Assembly: GCA_007618135.1 (NCBI GenBank)
Contig: PHFX01000150.1
Span: 39,856 to 103,855 of the forward strand
Origin: Candidatus Brocadia sp. WS118
GTDB lineage: Bacteria; Planctomycetota; Brocadiia; Brocadiales; Brocadiaceae
Direction: 5' to 3'
Length of the DNA: 64,000 nucleotides
Shown: one piece after another, positions 54,290 through 62,583 of the stretch
How positions within the stretch are numbered: the stretch's first letter is position 1
Layout: every line of letters starts with the position of its first letter
Program-made: the position numbers and the translations under genes
Notes under the pieces: model-generated
The model's input: only the letters and a program-made list of their open reading frames with translations
The model's database searches: none
Told to the model about the DNA's origin: nothing

Positions 54290-56851
54290 ATGTCTGACGA
54301 AAACACCGAAATCGTTTCTATGAACATGACCAGGAAGGTAGTTACTTATTCAACCATAGCTGGATTCGTTGCTATTTCCCTGCTATGCGGCGTGTATGTA
54401 TTTATTCCCATCTTTCTCGAAAAAATCCTGTTTCCCCGCCTTGCCGGTAGTATCGGATTTGACAATTCAACCGTTGAGGTGCGTAAATTCGGCCTGACAA
54501 GGCTTGATATGGCCTCGTTACGATGGGGAGAACCCAACAATCATTTTCTCTTGCTTGACTCTCTACGAATTGATTATTCTTTGCCTGGCTTATTGAAAAA
54601 ACATATCAAAAAGATCATTGTCAGCGGCATTGAAATCAGGGCTAAATATAAGGATGGCACTATCATGATCCCCGGGGGGGATTTTAAAAATATTTTTAAC
54701 AACCCCGTGGAGACAAAACCGGAATGCCCGGATGATCCCAGGCTGCCGGGGTTACCGGTCAGCTTTGAAGAATTTGAAATCCGCAATGCGACCATGATAC
54801 TAACATCGGGAAAATCCGATGTTAGAATTCCTTTCAGTATAAAGGCAAGACCTATTCCGGAAGATGGAAATGATACTCCGCCAGGTTACACGATACACAT
54901 GGAGGTAAATTTGGATTTCAGCGACGCACGAACGGCGATGGATCTTGCTTCACAGATAAATATTGATACAACCGTGAATTTTCAAACGGATGAGGTAAGC
55001 ACGAGACTTGCCTTCTCAGATATGAACATAGCATACGATGGATACCAAATCCGGAATTCTCCCGGTGATCTGCCACTCACTATAGAAATGAGAAAAAAAC
55101 AGGATGTTCTTCATGTCAATTTATCCCGTTTTTGTATCGCCTCACCTTTTCCCGTAGAAATATCTATGGACAAGAATGCTCATTTCCGTCTTCATTTTTC
55201 GCAGAAGGGAATGGATGTACAAGGCGTAATAAAGATGAATTTTCAGAAAGAATTGCTCGATACGGTTCCTGATTATGGATTAAAAGTGATACACGCGGAA
55301 TCTATACCCATAAGGTTTCGTGGTCAAAAACAGGGGAATAGCTGGCAATTTTCCTTAAATACATTACGGACAAATAAACCACTGAAATTTCGCAGGCAAA
55401 CAGAAACAATCAGTTTTTATCCAGAGCATTTTTCCATCCGGGGAAAAGGAACGACATCACAAGGGGATGTGCGTTTTGCCACGAGGATGTCTGACATGAT
55501 TTATGATTCGGATAAAGTGCATGTGAGCTGCCCCAATATGCTGGTGTATGGCAATTCGGCAATAAAAAGTTCACGCAGTCTTCTCATAAAGGCCTGCATG
55601 AAATTGACCAATGCCGAATTCAAAAGCGGGGGTTTATATGCAGGAAAAATAACTGCAAAAATTCCTTTTCAATGGCCATACGCTTCACATGAAAAGGAAT
55701 CGAGTGAGCCTAAAAATAAAGAAAAACGATACTTTACTATTGATAAAGTAAAATATGATGACATGGAAATTGGGACGATTGCCTCGACACCTTATCAGGA
55801 TGAGATGGGTGTTCGTTTTCTAGGACAATACGCGGATTTATTTCCGGGTTTTCGCCTTGATTTTTCAGGAAGAGCCGGGATGAGCAATGTCGGTGATTTT
55901 GTCACAAATATTGATTTTAAGACCTCTGATCCCGGGAAGGTTATATCAATAGACCTGGGGAAGTTTTCACCTCAGTTGTCTGGTATGTTTTTTGATGGCA
56001 ATATCGATATGAACGGCAGTTGCCAATCCACCGGCAGTACGATAACAAGTAATGCCTTGATATCAACGCATCGTGCGAAGATAGAAATCCCCGGGAAAAA
56101 AATGACTCTTGAGGGCATTGATTTGGATTTAACTTTGCTGGATCTATACCAATTTCATAGCGCCCCTGATCAAATATTGAAATTTAAGCGCTTTGCCTGG
56201 GGGGATATAGAAATGAACGAAGGAGAGGTTTCGTTTCAGATAGAATCGTTATCGTCTTTTTTCCTGAAAAAAAGCAGTTTTTCCTGGTGCGGCGGCCATG
56301 TATATACCCATGGCTTGCAAATTAAATCTGATAAAAGAGATATCGACATTACCTGTTATTGCGACCGTCTTAAACTTGCAGCATTATTACAACAGTTTAA
56401 TGCAGCAAGCGCCGAAGGTGAAGGTGCTGTGAATGGACGGATTCCCGTAAGTTACCGAGACGGGAAAATAAAAATCCTTGATGGTTTCCTCTATTCCACC
56501 CCTGGCGAAGGAGGCACAATACGTTTTCACACGGATGCCCTCTTAGCAGGGGCATCCGGCGTTCAACAGAGCATTCAAATGCAAATTGCCCAGGAGGCCC
56601 TGAAAAATTTTAACTATGACTGGGCGAAGCTTTCGTTGATGAGTATAGACGAGGATCTCGTGATTCGTATGCAGATGGACGGAAGGCCTGCCGGTCCGTT
56701 GCCCTTTGGTTTCCGGAAAGATACTGGACTCGTGAAAATAGAGCAGCCACGGGCACATTTTCAGGGAATACGTTTTAACATCAATTTTAAACTGCCACTC
56801 GATAAGATACTCTATTATGGTTCAGGCTTCAGTGGGTTTATGCAAAACTAA
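54290..56851 (+). CDS. ydbH: YdbH-family intermembrane lipid transport protein
   Basis: An 853-residue AsmA-like protein anchored by an N-terminal helix (STIAGFVAISLLCGVYVFIPI, ~18-40). The rest is a long beta-rich region that should span the periplasm as a lipid-conducting groove. The C-terminal third (DGFLYSTPGEGGTIRFHT, ALKNFNYDWAKLSLMSIDEDLVIRMQMDGRPAGPLPFGF) is typical of YdbH. The next two genes encode YnbE- and YdbL-like proteins, which matches the enterobacterial ydbH-ynbE-ydbL set. Confidence 0.88.
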   Translation: MSDENTEIVSMNMTRKVVTYSTIAGFVAISLLCGVYVFIPIFLEKILFPRLAGSIGFDNSTVEVRKFGLTRLDMASLRWGEPNNHFLLLDSLRIDYSLPGLLKKHIKKIIVSGIEIRAKYKDGTIMIPGGDFKNIFNNPVETKPECPDDPRLPGLPVSFEEFEIRNATMILTSGKSDVRIPFSIKARPIPEDGNDTPPGYTIHMEVNLDFSDARTAMDLASQINIDTTVNFQTDEVSTRLAFSDMNIAYDGYQIRNSPGDLPLTIEMRKKQDVLHVNLSRFCIASPFPVEISMDKNAHFRLHFSQKGMDVQGVIKMNFQKELLDTVPDYGLKVIHAESIPIRFRGQKQGNSWQFSLNTLRTNKPLKFRRQTETISFYPEHFSIRGKGTTSQGDVRFATRMSDMIYDSDKVHVSCPNMLVYGNSAIKSSRSLLIKACMKLTNAEFKSGGLYAGKITAKIPFQWPYASHEKESSEPKNKEKRYFTIDKVKYDDMEIGTIASTPYQDEMGVRFLGQYADLFPGFRLDFSGRAGMSNVGDFVTNIDFKTSDPGKVISIDLGKFSPQLSGMFFDGNIDMNGSCQSTGSTITSNALISTHRAKIEIPGKKMTLEGIDLDLTLLDLYQFHSAPDQILKFKRFAWGDIEMNEGEVSFQIESLSSFFLKKSSFSWCGGHVYTHGLQIKSDKRDIDITCYCDRLKLAALLQQFNAASAEGEGAVNGRIPVSYRDGKIKILDGFLYSTPGEGGTIRFHTDALLAGASGVQQSIQMQIAQEALKNFNYDWAKLSLMSIDEDLVIRMQMDGRPAGPLPFGFRKDTGLVKIEQPRAHFQGIRFNINFKLPLDKILYYGSGFSGFMQN

Positions 56852-56946
56852 TGATTCCTGATAAATACTTACCATCAGGGAGTCAGGCATGATATAGTAT
56901 AAGAACTCTCAGTGTCGGATTATTTAATAAAAACAAGGAGGAATAG

Positions 56947-57183
56947 ATGAAAAGAGCGTTGGTAGTAGGTTGCATGGTATTTTTTATTTTTTCTCAGGGA
57001 TGCAAGACCGAACACAAAGTAGAAGTAGATGTAAAACCGATGCAAATTACGATCGATGTAAATGTTCGAATAGATCGTCAACTGGAAGATTTCTTTGGCA
57101 ACCTGGATGCAGCAGCAAAAAGTATCAGCGAAGAAACAACGGGGGCGGGAAAAACTGAAGAATCAAATAAGCCAGCTCAATAG
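56947..57183 (+). CDS. ynbE: YnbE-like lipoprotein
   Basis: A 78-residue lipoprotein with a lipobox ending in C19 (FIFSQGC). The middle has VDVKPMQITIDVNVRIDRQLEDFF, typical of YnbE, whose beta strand caps the C-terminus of YdbH at the outer membrane. AAGGAGG precedes the ATG. It follows ydbH by 95 bases and precedes ydbL by 40. Confidence 0.85.
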   Translation: MKRALVVGCMVFFIFSQGCKTEHKVEVDVKPMQITIDVNVRIDRQLEDFFGNLDAAAKSISEETTGAGKTEESNKPAQ

Positions 57184-57223
57184 TATCTTGTAAAATAAAT
57201 TATTTTTCATACAGGAGACAAAA

Positions 57224-57604
57224 ATGAAAATAAAAATATGCGTGTCTTTTTTAATTGTTATGCTTATCGGGGTGGTTCTTATGTGCAATGCGTCTCGTGC
57301 ACAGGATCTCAGCGCAATTAAGATACAAATGGAAAAACGGAGATCGCTTATTGTTGAGTTAAAACACAAGGAGATCGTCGGAGAAGATATGATGGGGTAT
57401 CTGCAGTTTATCGGTGGAAAACGGGAGAAAGAGGACATTGTTCAGGCAGAAAATCAGGATAGAAGAACGGTTTACGAAGCAATTGCAAAAAAAGAAGGGG
57501 CAACTACCGAGCAAGTGGGCCAACGCAGGGCACTGCAGATTGCGAATCAGGCAAGGAAGGGTGTCTGGTTGCAGGGTCAAAATGGGAAATGGTACCAAAA
57601 ATAA
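57224..57604 (+). CDS. ydbL: YdbL-like periplasmic protein (DUF1318)
   Basis: A 126-residue exported protein. Signal peptide ~1-26 (FLIVMLIGVVLMCNASRAQ). The core has RRSLIVELKHKEIVGEDMMGYL and the C-terminal IANQARKGVWLQGQNGKWYQ pattern that is typical of DUF1318 (YdbL). YdbL acts with YdbH and YnbE. GGAGAC lies before the ATG. Confidence 0.87.
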   Translation: MKIKICVSFLIVMLIGVVLMCNASRAQDLSAIKIQMEKRRSLIVELKHKEIVGEDMMGYLQFIGGKREKEDIVQAENQDRRTVYEAIAKKEGATTEQVGQRRALQIANQARKGVWLQGQNGKWYQK

Positions 57605-57849
57605 CGGACACCATTGATTGTCGGCACCCAAATACCTCTTTCAAACGCTCATCACCAGGCGGGCAGGGAATGTAAGATTATTTAAAAAATCCGAAAACAA
57701 TCCCTGCATACACTTTTGTATGTTATTATCCATGAATAGTGCCGACACGCTATGGAAGAGTAATTTCCTTTTTTATCCTCTTGAGTGAACCTTTCATTCG
57801 TTAGTGATAGTGCATCCACTTTCAGCGGATGCACTATCTCCCTGGTTGA
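57605..57849. other. Convergent spacer with hairpin
   Basis: GATAGTGCATCCACTTTCAG pairs with CTGA-type inverse GCGGATGCACTATC at 57805-57838. It lies between convergent ydbL and the cytochrome gene and may be a shared terminator. Confidence 0.5.
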
Positions 57850-58401
57850 TTAACCCCCAGTTATTTTCATCCACTCCGGCCATTCTGGCCATTTTGGACG
57901 AGCAACCTCATGGCAGGTAAAACATGCATTTTTCAACATTGCATCGAGACTTTTATAAGTATCGACAATATTGTGCTTTTTGGAGGTATCGGCAATATTG
58001 TTTGCAGCGTCAATAACAGTTTTTAAGTATTTTTCAAAATCCTGTTTTACAGCCTTTACATCCTCCGGGTTTTTGGAATCCTTACCCGTCTCTTTGAACC
58101 ACTCCCCAATTTGTCTGCCTTCCGGAAAGAAACTCTTCATTATAGCCTGACTACTTTCTGTAATTGCACGAGACTCCTTAATCACAGCCTCATGATCACC
58201 ATTCATTATGGCCTCAAGGATCCTGGACGTATGAGAACTGATAACCCGCATCAGCGACCTGGTAGGTGTTGGCTCTGCCGTATGCTTGGATTCGATATCC
58301 TTCGCAGGAATTATACTATCAGTCCATACATAAGACACAACGACTGCTGCAACAATAAACAAGCAACTTGCAGTAATACGCCTTAGAGCTGTTTTTCCCA
58401 T
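57850..58401 (-). CDS. Membrane-anchored or exported cytochrome c (class II-like)
   Basis: A 183-residue cytochrome. N-terminal signal/anchor (ITASCLFIVAAVVVSYVW, ~9-26). The single heme-c motif CFTCH (C160, C163, H164) lies near the C-terminus of a helical bundle, as in cytochrome c'/c556. It should act outside the cytoplasm as an electron carrier or gas binder. ATG 58401 is fixed by AAAGGAGG. A c-di-GMP-I riboswitch and its terminator lie just upstream, so its expression should follow c-di-GMP. Confidence 0.87.
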   Translation of the reverse strand: MGKTALRRITASCLFIVAAVVVSYVWTDSIIPAKDIESKHTAEPTPTRSLMRVISSHTSRILEAIMNGDHEAVIKESRAITESSQAIMKSFFPEGRQIGEWFKETGKDSKNPEDVKAVKQDFEKYLKTVIDAANNIADTSKKHNIVDTYKSLDAMLKNACFTCHEVARPKWPEWPEWMKITGG

Positions 58402-58504
58402 TTCTCTGCCTCCTTTCAAAAGAGACACTAATTAAAATATACAACTATCACACAAACCTTATTATGCGTAAAACACTTTTATTGCAAATATCGTAAAAAC
58501 AAAA

Positions 58505-58551
58505 AAGCCTTACTGCAAAGACACTTATTAAACATCTTCGGCAGTAAGGCT
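58505..58551 (-). terminator. Terminator of the second riboswitch
   Basis: On the minus strand AGCCTTACTGC pairs with GCAGTAAGGCT, followed by T6. It lies about 100 bases before the cytochrome c start. Confidence 0.88.
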
Positions 58552-58564
58552 GTCTCCAGAAATA

Positions 58565-58650
58565 TAACTCTAAACTCTCGGCTCTCAACTTTGCAGAAGA
58601 CCCTGTTACTTTGCGTCCCACGATTACTCGAGGTTTGCCTTTATCGAAAT
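58565..58650 (-). promoter_or_regulatory. c-di-GMP-I (GEMM-I) riboswitch
   Basis: Minus-strand core: AAAGGCAAACC, hairpin around CTCGAGTAATCGTGGG, GGGACGCAAAGTAACAGGGTC. It matches the element at 33285 and is followed by a near-identical terminator. The regulated gene is the cytochrome c at 57850-58401. Confidence 0.9.
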
Positions 58651-58731
58651 GTATTCTTGCCCTGGGTACTATTTACGTGAAGCATATTTTGTGCAGAGCA
58701 ATAGTTCAGAACAGCTTGAAACTGAAAGCTT

Positions 58732-60471
58732 TTATTTTTTTGAACTAATCTTATCGTTCAGGGTGTGAAGGAATTTTTCTATGTCTACATTATGCATCTT
58801 AGTGGCCATCTCAACACTTGCAACCCGGCCCATGGTCTTGCGCATAACGGGGTTTGCCATCTGGCTAAAACCAAAATCAAGAAATATTTGAAGGGTTTCC
58901 GGGTATTGATCTACGATATCAAAGACCTTCGTGTCCTTTGTGACCTCGGTTAGCTTTACGGCTACCGGCGATTTTACCTCCTGTGTGGTGTTCATGGTTT
59001 TCCACAAGTTATAACCAAAAATGCCTAATGCTGCCACTTCAAACCAGCCTGATGTTCCCATAATCGCATAAAATAAAGGTTTTCCGTTAATCCCCACCAG
59101 AATTTGTGAAAATACCCTGAGGAAACAACCGGTGTTGATCAGAATAAAGGTCAAGTTTGACAACTTCAGGCTATACATATCAATCCCTTTAAAGGTAGGA
59201 ATCATCTTCGATGCATAGCCGATAATCATCATTGTAATAAAGCCAACCGTAACGGCATGATTGAGCGATCCGTGAAATCTTCGCTGCATGTCAGAATCGT
59301 AGCCGAGAAACGGAATAATAAGCAGGATAACCATGGTGACAATGAGCCAGAGATACGCGGTGCGAATGGTCTTGGCATAACTCCGGTCCATTACAACATC
59401 CTGAAGCTCCTTCGTCGATCTTTCAAAGATACGTAATCCATAAATGAATGTGATCAGTGCAAAAGCTATGGGAAATGCAATACCCTGCGAAAGCCTGAGT
59501 GCAATGATAGAACGATGCGCAAATAGATGGGTAATAAAATAAATCGGCACCGATATATTGAGCACCCAAAAGGTTAAATTGACGGCCTTCTCCCGGACCG
59601 GCTTGATGTCGAGGAAGGCAAATACTGTCCTGATATTGATAGCAAAGATAAACATGAACACAAAACCAAAAAGATAGAGATGCACAAATGGGCTAAAAAC
59701 GACCTTGGGGATTTCATAGGTAACATGTTTATAGAGGTATACGATCATGCCAAAATTTATAAATGTGGAGATAAGAAACCAGCTAATACCAGCCATAAAA
59801 AATTTATCAAAGATGCCAGGCTTTTCTTTGCTGGCAAATATGGTTCGCAAGATAATAAATGCAAAGAGGCAGATCGAAATGATCTCCAAAATGGCGGAAA
59901 TGAGAACCAGGAATCTGATGGAGCGAAAAGGCGTAGGTTGTAATACAATCCTGAGAAACAGGCCGGTGATAATGAATCCATAACAGATATTTGCCAGGTT
60001 CCTGTGTCTGAGTTCGGTATTTTTTACCCTCGGGATGATATAGAGAGCGAATCCCATGATGCAAAGTCCAACCCAACCAAAGATTTGTGCATGACCATGC
60101 GCCTGAATAAGTGCGTAATAAATGGAATTGAAATTCAGCTTAACGGCAATGTAACTCAGGATAACGGCGCCAAACGTCACACCTACCGTGAGCGTTAAAA
60201 TGATTGCGGTTTTAACAAACTTTTCATAGATCTTGTCTTCTTCCAGAGTCGGGATTTCAACCGTTTCCCCACCGCCTTTTGCAATAGCCTCGTTGAGCTC
60301 CTGTACAAGGATATCATAATTAACCTCATGTGCCTTGGCAAAGAAAGCAATAGGTTCATTTGGGCCGCGAACTCCACCCGCTATGACAAGATTATATTTC
60401 TTAAATACGGCAAGGGTTTCCGGATGTGACTCGATAAGGTCTTTAATAATGGTATTTCTGTTTATTTCCAT
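58732..60471 (-). CDS. NnrS-like membrane protein with DUF1858 at both ends
   Basis: A 579-residue protein. A DUF1858 domain (~1-65, TIIKDLIESHPETLAVFKKYNLV) is followed by ~12 membrane spans with conserved histidines (LIQAHGHAQIFGWVGLCIMGF, HLYLFGFVF, FHGSLNHAVTVGFITMMIIGYASKMIP) that resemble NnrS. A second DUF1858-like domain lies at ~505-570 (KVFDIVDQYPETLQIFLDFGF). NnrS-type proteins help resist nitric oxide and related species. This suits an organism living on nitrite and NO. It stands downstream of the AT-rich spacer at 60472. Confidence 0.85.
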   Translation of the reverse strand: MEINRNTIIKDLIESHPETLAVFKKYNLVIAGGVRGPNEPIAFFAKAHEVNYDILVQELNEAIAKGGGETVEIPTLEEDKIYEKFVKTAIILTLTVGVTFGAVILSYIAVKLNFNSIYYALIQAHGHAQIFGWVGLCIMGFALYIIPRVKNTELRHRNLANICYGFIITGLFLRIVLQPTPFRSIRFLVLISAILEIISICLFAFIILRTIFASKEKPGIFDKFFMAGISWFLISTFINFGMIVYLYKHVTYEIPKVVFSPFVHLYLFGFVFMFIFAINIRTVFAFLDIKPVREKAVNLTFWVLNISVPIYFITHLFAHRSIIALRLSQGIAFPIAFALITFIYGLRIFERSTKELQDVVMDRSYAKTIRTAYLWLIVTMVILLIIPFLGYDSDMQRRFHGSLNHAVTVGFITMMIIGYASKMIPTFKGIDMYSLKLSNLTFILINTGCFLRVFSQILVGINGKPLFYAIMGTSGWFEVAALGIFGYNLWKTMNTTQEVKSPVAVKLTEVTKDTKVFDIVDQYPETLQIFLDFGFSQMANPVMRKTMGRVASVEMATKMHNVDIEKFLHTLNDKISSKK

Positions 60472-60897
60472 AATCGAATATACTCGTAGGGAGGTTCCTG
60501 AAAGGACGTACCTATTGTATCGTCATTGCGGGTGACAGCAAAGCAATCTTACGTCTTCAGCAAATAAGAGAGTGCTTTAAGCGAGACTCCTTTCGCTGGC
60601 AGATGTTTGAGCATACATCTTAATAAAACCACATACTAGCAAACCTTATGTAAAGAATTCAAGGAAATTAAAAATTAGTCTTTGCATACAAACACTAATG
60701 CCATTTTATAACGTCTTGCTGCCATAATGGCAGCGTTAATTTTCTCAAAGATGAATTATATACATGTTATATAAATATCAATATAACAATAAGTTATATA
60801 ACTTATTCCAGGTTAATGTAGCTTTGGTATTACACTTGCTCAATGTCTAGATAAAAGTATTGTATATCGGTTATTTTAATTTTGAAAGGAGCTATTT
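60472..60897. other. Divergent promoter region
   Basis: Separates divergent NnrS-like and hsp20 genes. 60518-60550 holds a CATTGCGGGTGACAGCAAAG repeat. The stretch 60755-60810 is very AT-rich with TATATAAATATCAATATAAC-type near-palindromes, which could be an operator. No CIRCE element was recognised. Confidence 0.45.
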
Positions 60898-61350
60898 ATG
60901 GCTAAGGATTTGATTAAATGGGCGCAATTGCCAACCATTTCTTCTATGCAGGAGGAAATGAACCGGATGTTTGACCGGTTTTTCAAGGGTGGTGAGTCGT
61001 CTGATTTTGGCATGACCGCTACCTGGGCACCCCCGTTAGATTTGTCGGAGACGGCTGATAAAGTCACGGTAAAGGCAGAAATTCCCGGCATGGACCCGAA
61101 AGAAATAGACATTTCGATCCAGGGCGATACCCTGATCATTAAGGGTGAAAAGAAGGAAGAAAAAGAGGAAAAGGGTAAGAACTATTACCGTATGGAAAGG
61201 CGGTACGGAAGTTTTTCGCGTGTCGTTGATCTTCCTGCCTCTGTGGATACCAACAAAGTAACGGCAGAATGTAAAAACGGAGTATTAGAGATTACCATGC
61301 AAAAGAAAGAAGAGGTAAAACCGAAGCAGATTTCGGTAAAAGTTGGCTAA
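60898..61350 (+). CDS. Small heat shock protein (Hsp20)
   Basis: A 150-residue alpha-crystallin-type chaperone. It starts MAKDLIKWAQLPTISSMQEEMNRMFDRFF. The crystallin domain has APPLDLSETADKVTVKAEIPGMDPKEIDISIQGDTLIIKGEKK, YYRMERRYGSFSRVVDLPASVD, and GVLEITMQKKE. It ends in KQISVKVG. AAAGGAGC precedes the ATG. It binds unfolding proteins in the cytoplasm. Confidence 0.96.
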   Translation: MAKDLIKWAQLPTISSMQEEMNRMFDRFFKGGESSDFGMTATWAPPLDLSETADKVTVKAEIPGMDPKEIDISIQGDTLIIKGEKKEEKEEKGKNYYRMERRYGSFSRVVDLPASVDTNKVTAECKNGVLEITMQKKEEVKPKQISVKVG

Positions 61351-61511
61351 TGGCGTAATCTCCGATATCCAGAGTAGATTGTCTGGAAAACCGCAGAGAT
61401 CGCGTGAATCGTATGATGAGAAGATGAGAGGGTGGGAAGGCTGGAGAGATTTCGGCTTCTCATCCTCTTTCTTCGCAACTTTGTCAACTTCATAACATAG
61501 CCATATTCCGT
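61351..61511. other. Convergent spacer
   Basis: Short spacer between convergent hsp20 and murB. GAGAAGATGAGAGGGTGGGA and the inverse-like CTTCTCATCCTCTTTCTTC suggest a weak hairpin that could end transcription from either side. Confidence 0.35.
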
Positions 61512-62414
61512 CTACAGCTCGCCAATTACCGTAATCTCCGTTTTCAAATCATATCCCAATTTCCGTTTTACTTCATGTTGCACGTGCTGAATCAACTGTA
61601 AAACATCCTGTGCCTTCGCATTGCCCCTGTTAACAATGAAATTTGCGTGCTTTGTTGATACCTCCGCTCCTCCAATACGGGTACCCTTAAGGCCGGCCTG
61701 TTCTATCAATCTTCCGGCCCCAATATCCTTAATTTTTTTAAATACCGATCCACAACTGGGATATTCCTCTAATTGAGGCTGCCGGCCATTGCGCCATGCC
61801 ATATTTGCTTCCATAATAGCCCGTATTTCTCCTTTCTGCTTTGCGCTCAACTGAAAGGCCACATCGAGGACAACATCTTTTCGCTTCTGCAAGATACTCG
61901 TGTCGTAGTCAAACTGAAAGTACTCGACCCCAACGGTACAACATTGTCCTTCTTCGGTAAGAATACGGCTTGTTTGAACTATTGATTCAATAAATACCGT
62001 CCGCTTTCTGTCGGGAGACAAAAAATGTAAGTTTTGCCACATGGCGCCACCTACCGTGCTTGGAATCCCGGCAAAGTGTTCGAAACCGGATAACCCACGG
62101 CGACAACATTGCTCTATAAGATCCTCAACAATTGCGCCACTTTCGGCTACTACCTTCTCGCCTTCGGAGAAAGTGACTTTATTTGCCACATTATGAATAA
62201 CCAAGCCCCGAAACCCTTTGTCCGTAATCAAAATATTAGCCCCGCAACCAAGCAAAAAAAAGGGCATGGCATTCCGGCGGGCCTCACATATTGCATGCAT
62301 CAGTTCGTCGATGGTATGGACTTCGACAAAAAAATCTGACAATCCACCAATTTTGTATGTTGTGAACGGCGCTAAGGGTTTATTTCTTTCCAGATTCTGG
62401 ATGTTTAGTGACAT
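61512..62414 (-). CDS. murB: UDP-N-acetylenolpyruvoylglucosamine reductase MurB
   Basis: A 300-residue FAD-dependent reductase of peptidoglycan precursor synthesis. It has PFTTYKIGGLSDFFVEV, FLLGCGANILITDKGFRGLVI, GFEHFAGIPSTVGGAMWQN, and the catalytic Ser in YPSCGSVFKK. It also has GTRIGGAEVSTKHANFIVNRGNA. The arrangement is that of type II (short) MurB. It stands alone with no other mur gene beside it. Confidence 0.95.
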   Translation of the reverse strand: MSLNIQNLERNKPLAPFTTYKIGGLSDFFVEVHTIDELMHAICEARRNAMPFFLLGCGANILITDKGFRGLVIHNVANKVTFSEGEKVVAESGAIVEDLIEQCCRRGLSGFEHFAGIPSTVGGAMWQNLHFLSPDRKRTVFIESIVQTSRILTEEGQCCTVGVEYFQFDYDTSILQKRKDVVLDVAFQLSAKQKGEIRAIMEANMAWRNGRQPQLEEYPSCGSVFKKIKDIGAGRLIEQAGLKGTRIGGAEVSTKHANFIVNRGNAKAQDVLQLIQHVQHEVKRKLGYDLKTEITVIGEL

Positions 62415-62583
62415 TGTGCAGTAAACAGTAAGGAGTACGCATCCGGCAGTCGGTAAAATTCTCGTTGCTAATTGCCAATTGACAACGATATACTATGGCA
62501 AATAGTATTTCAATTATTGACAAATTAGCCTATTTTAAGGTGCCTTTGCAACAGAAATTTCATATTTTAATAGGAGGTCACCC

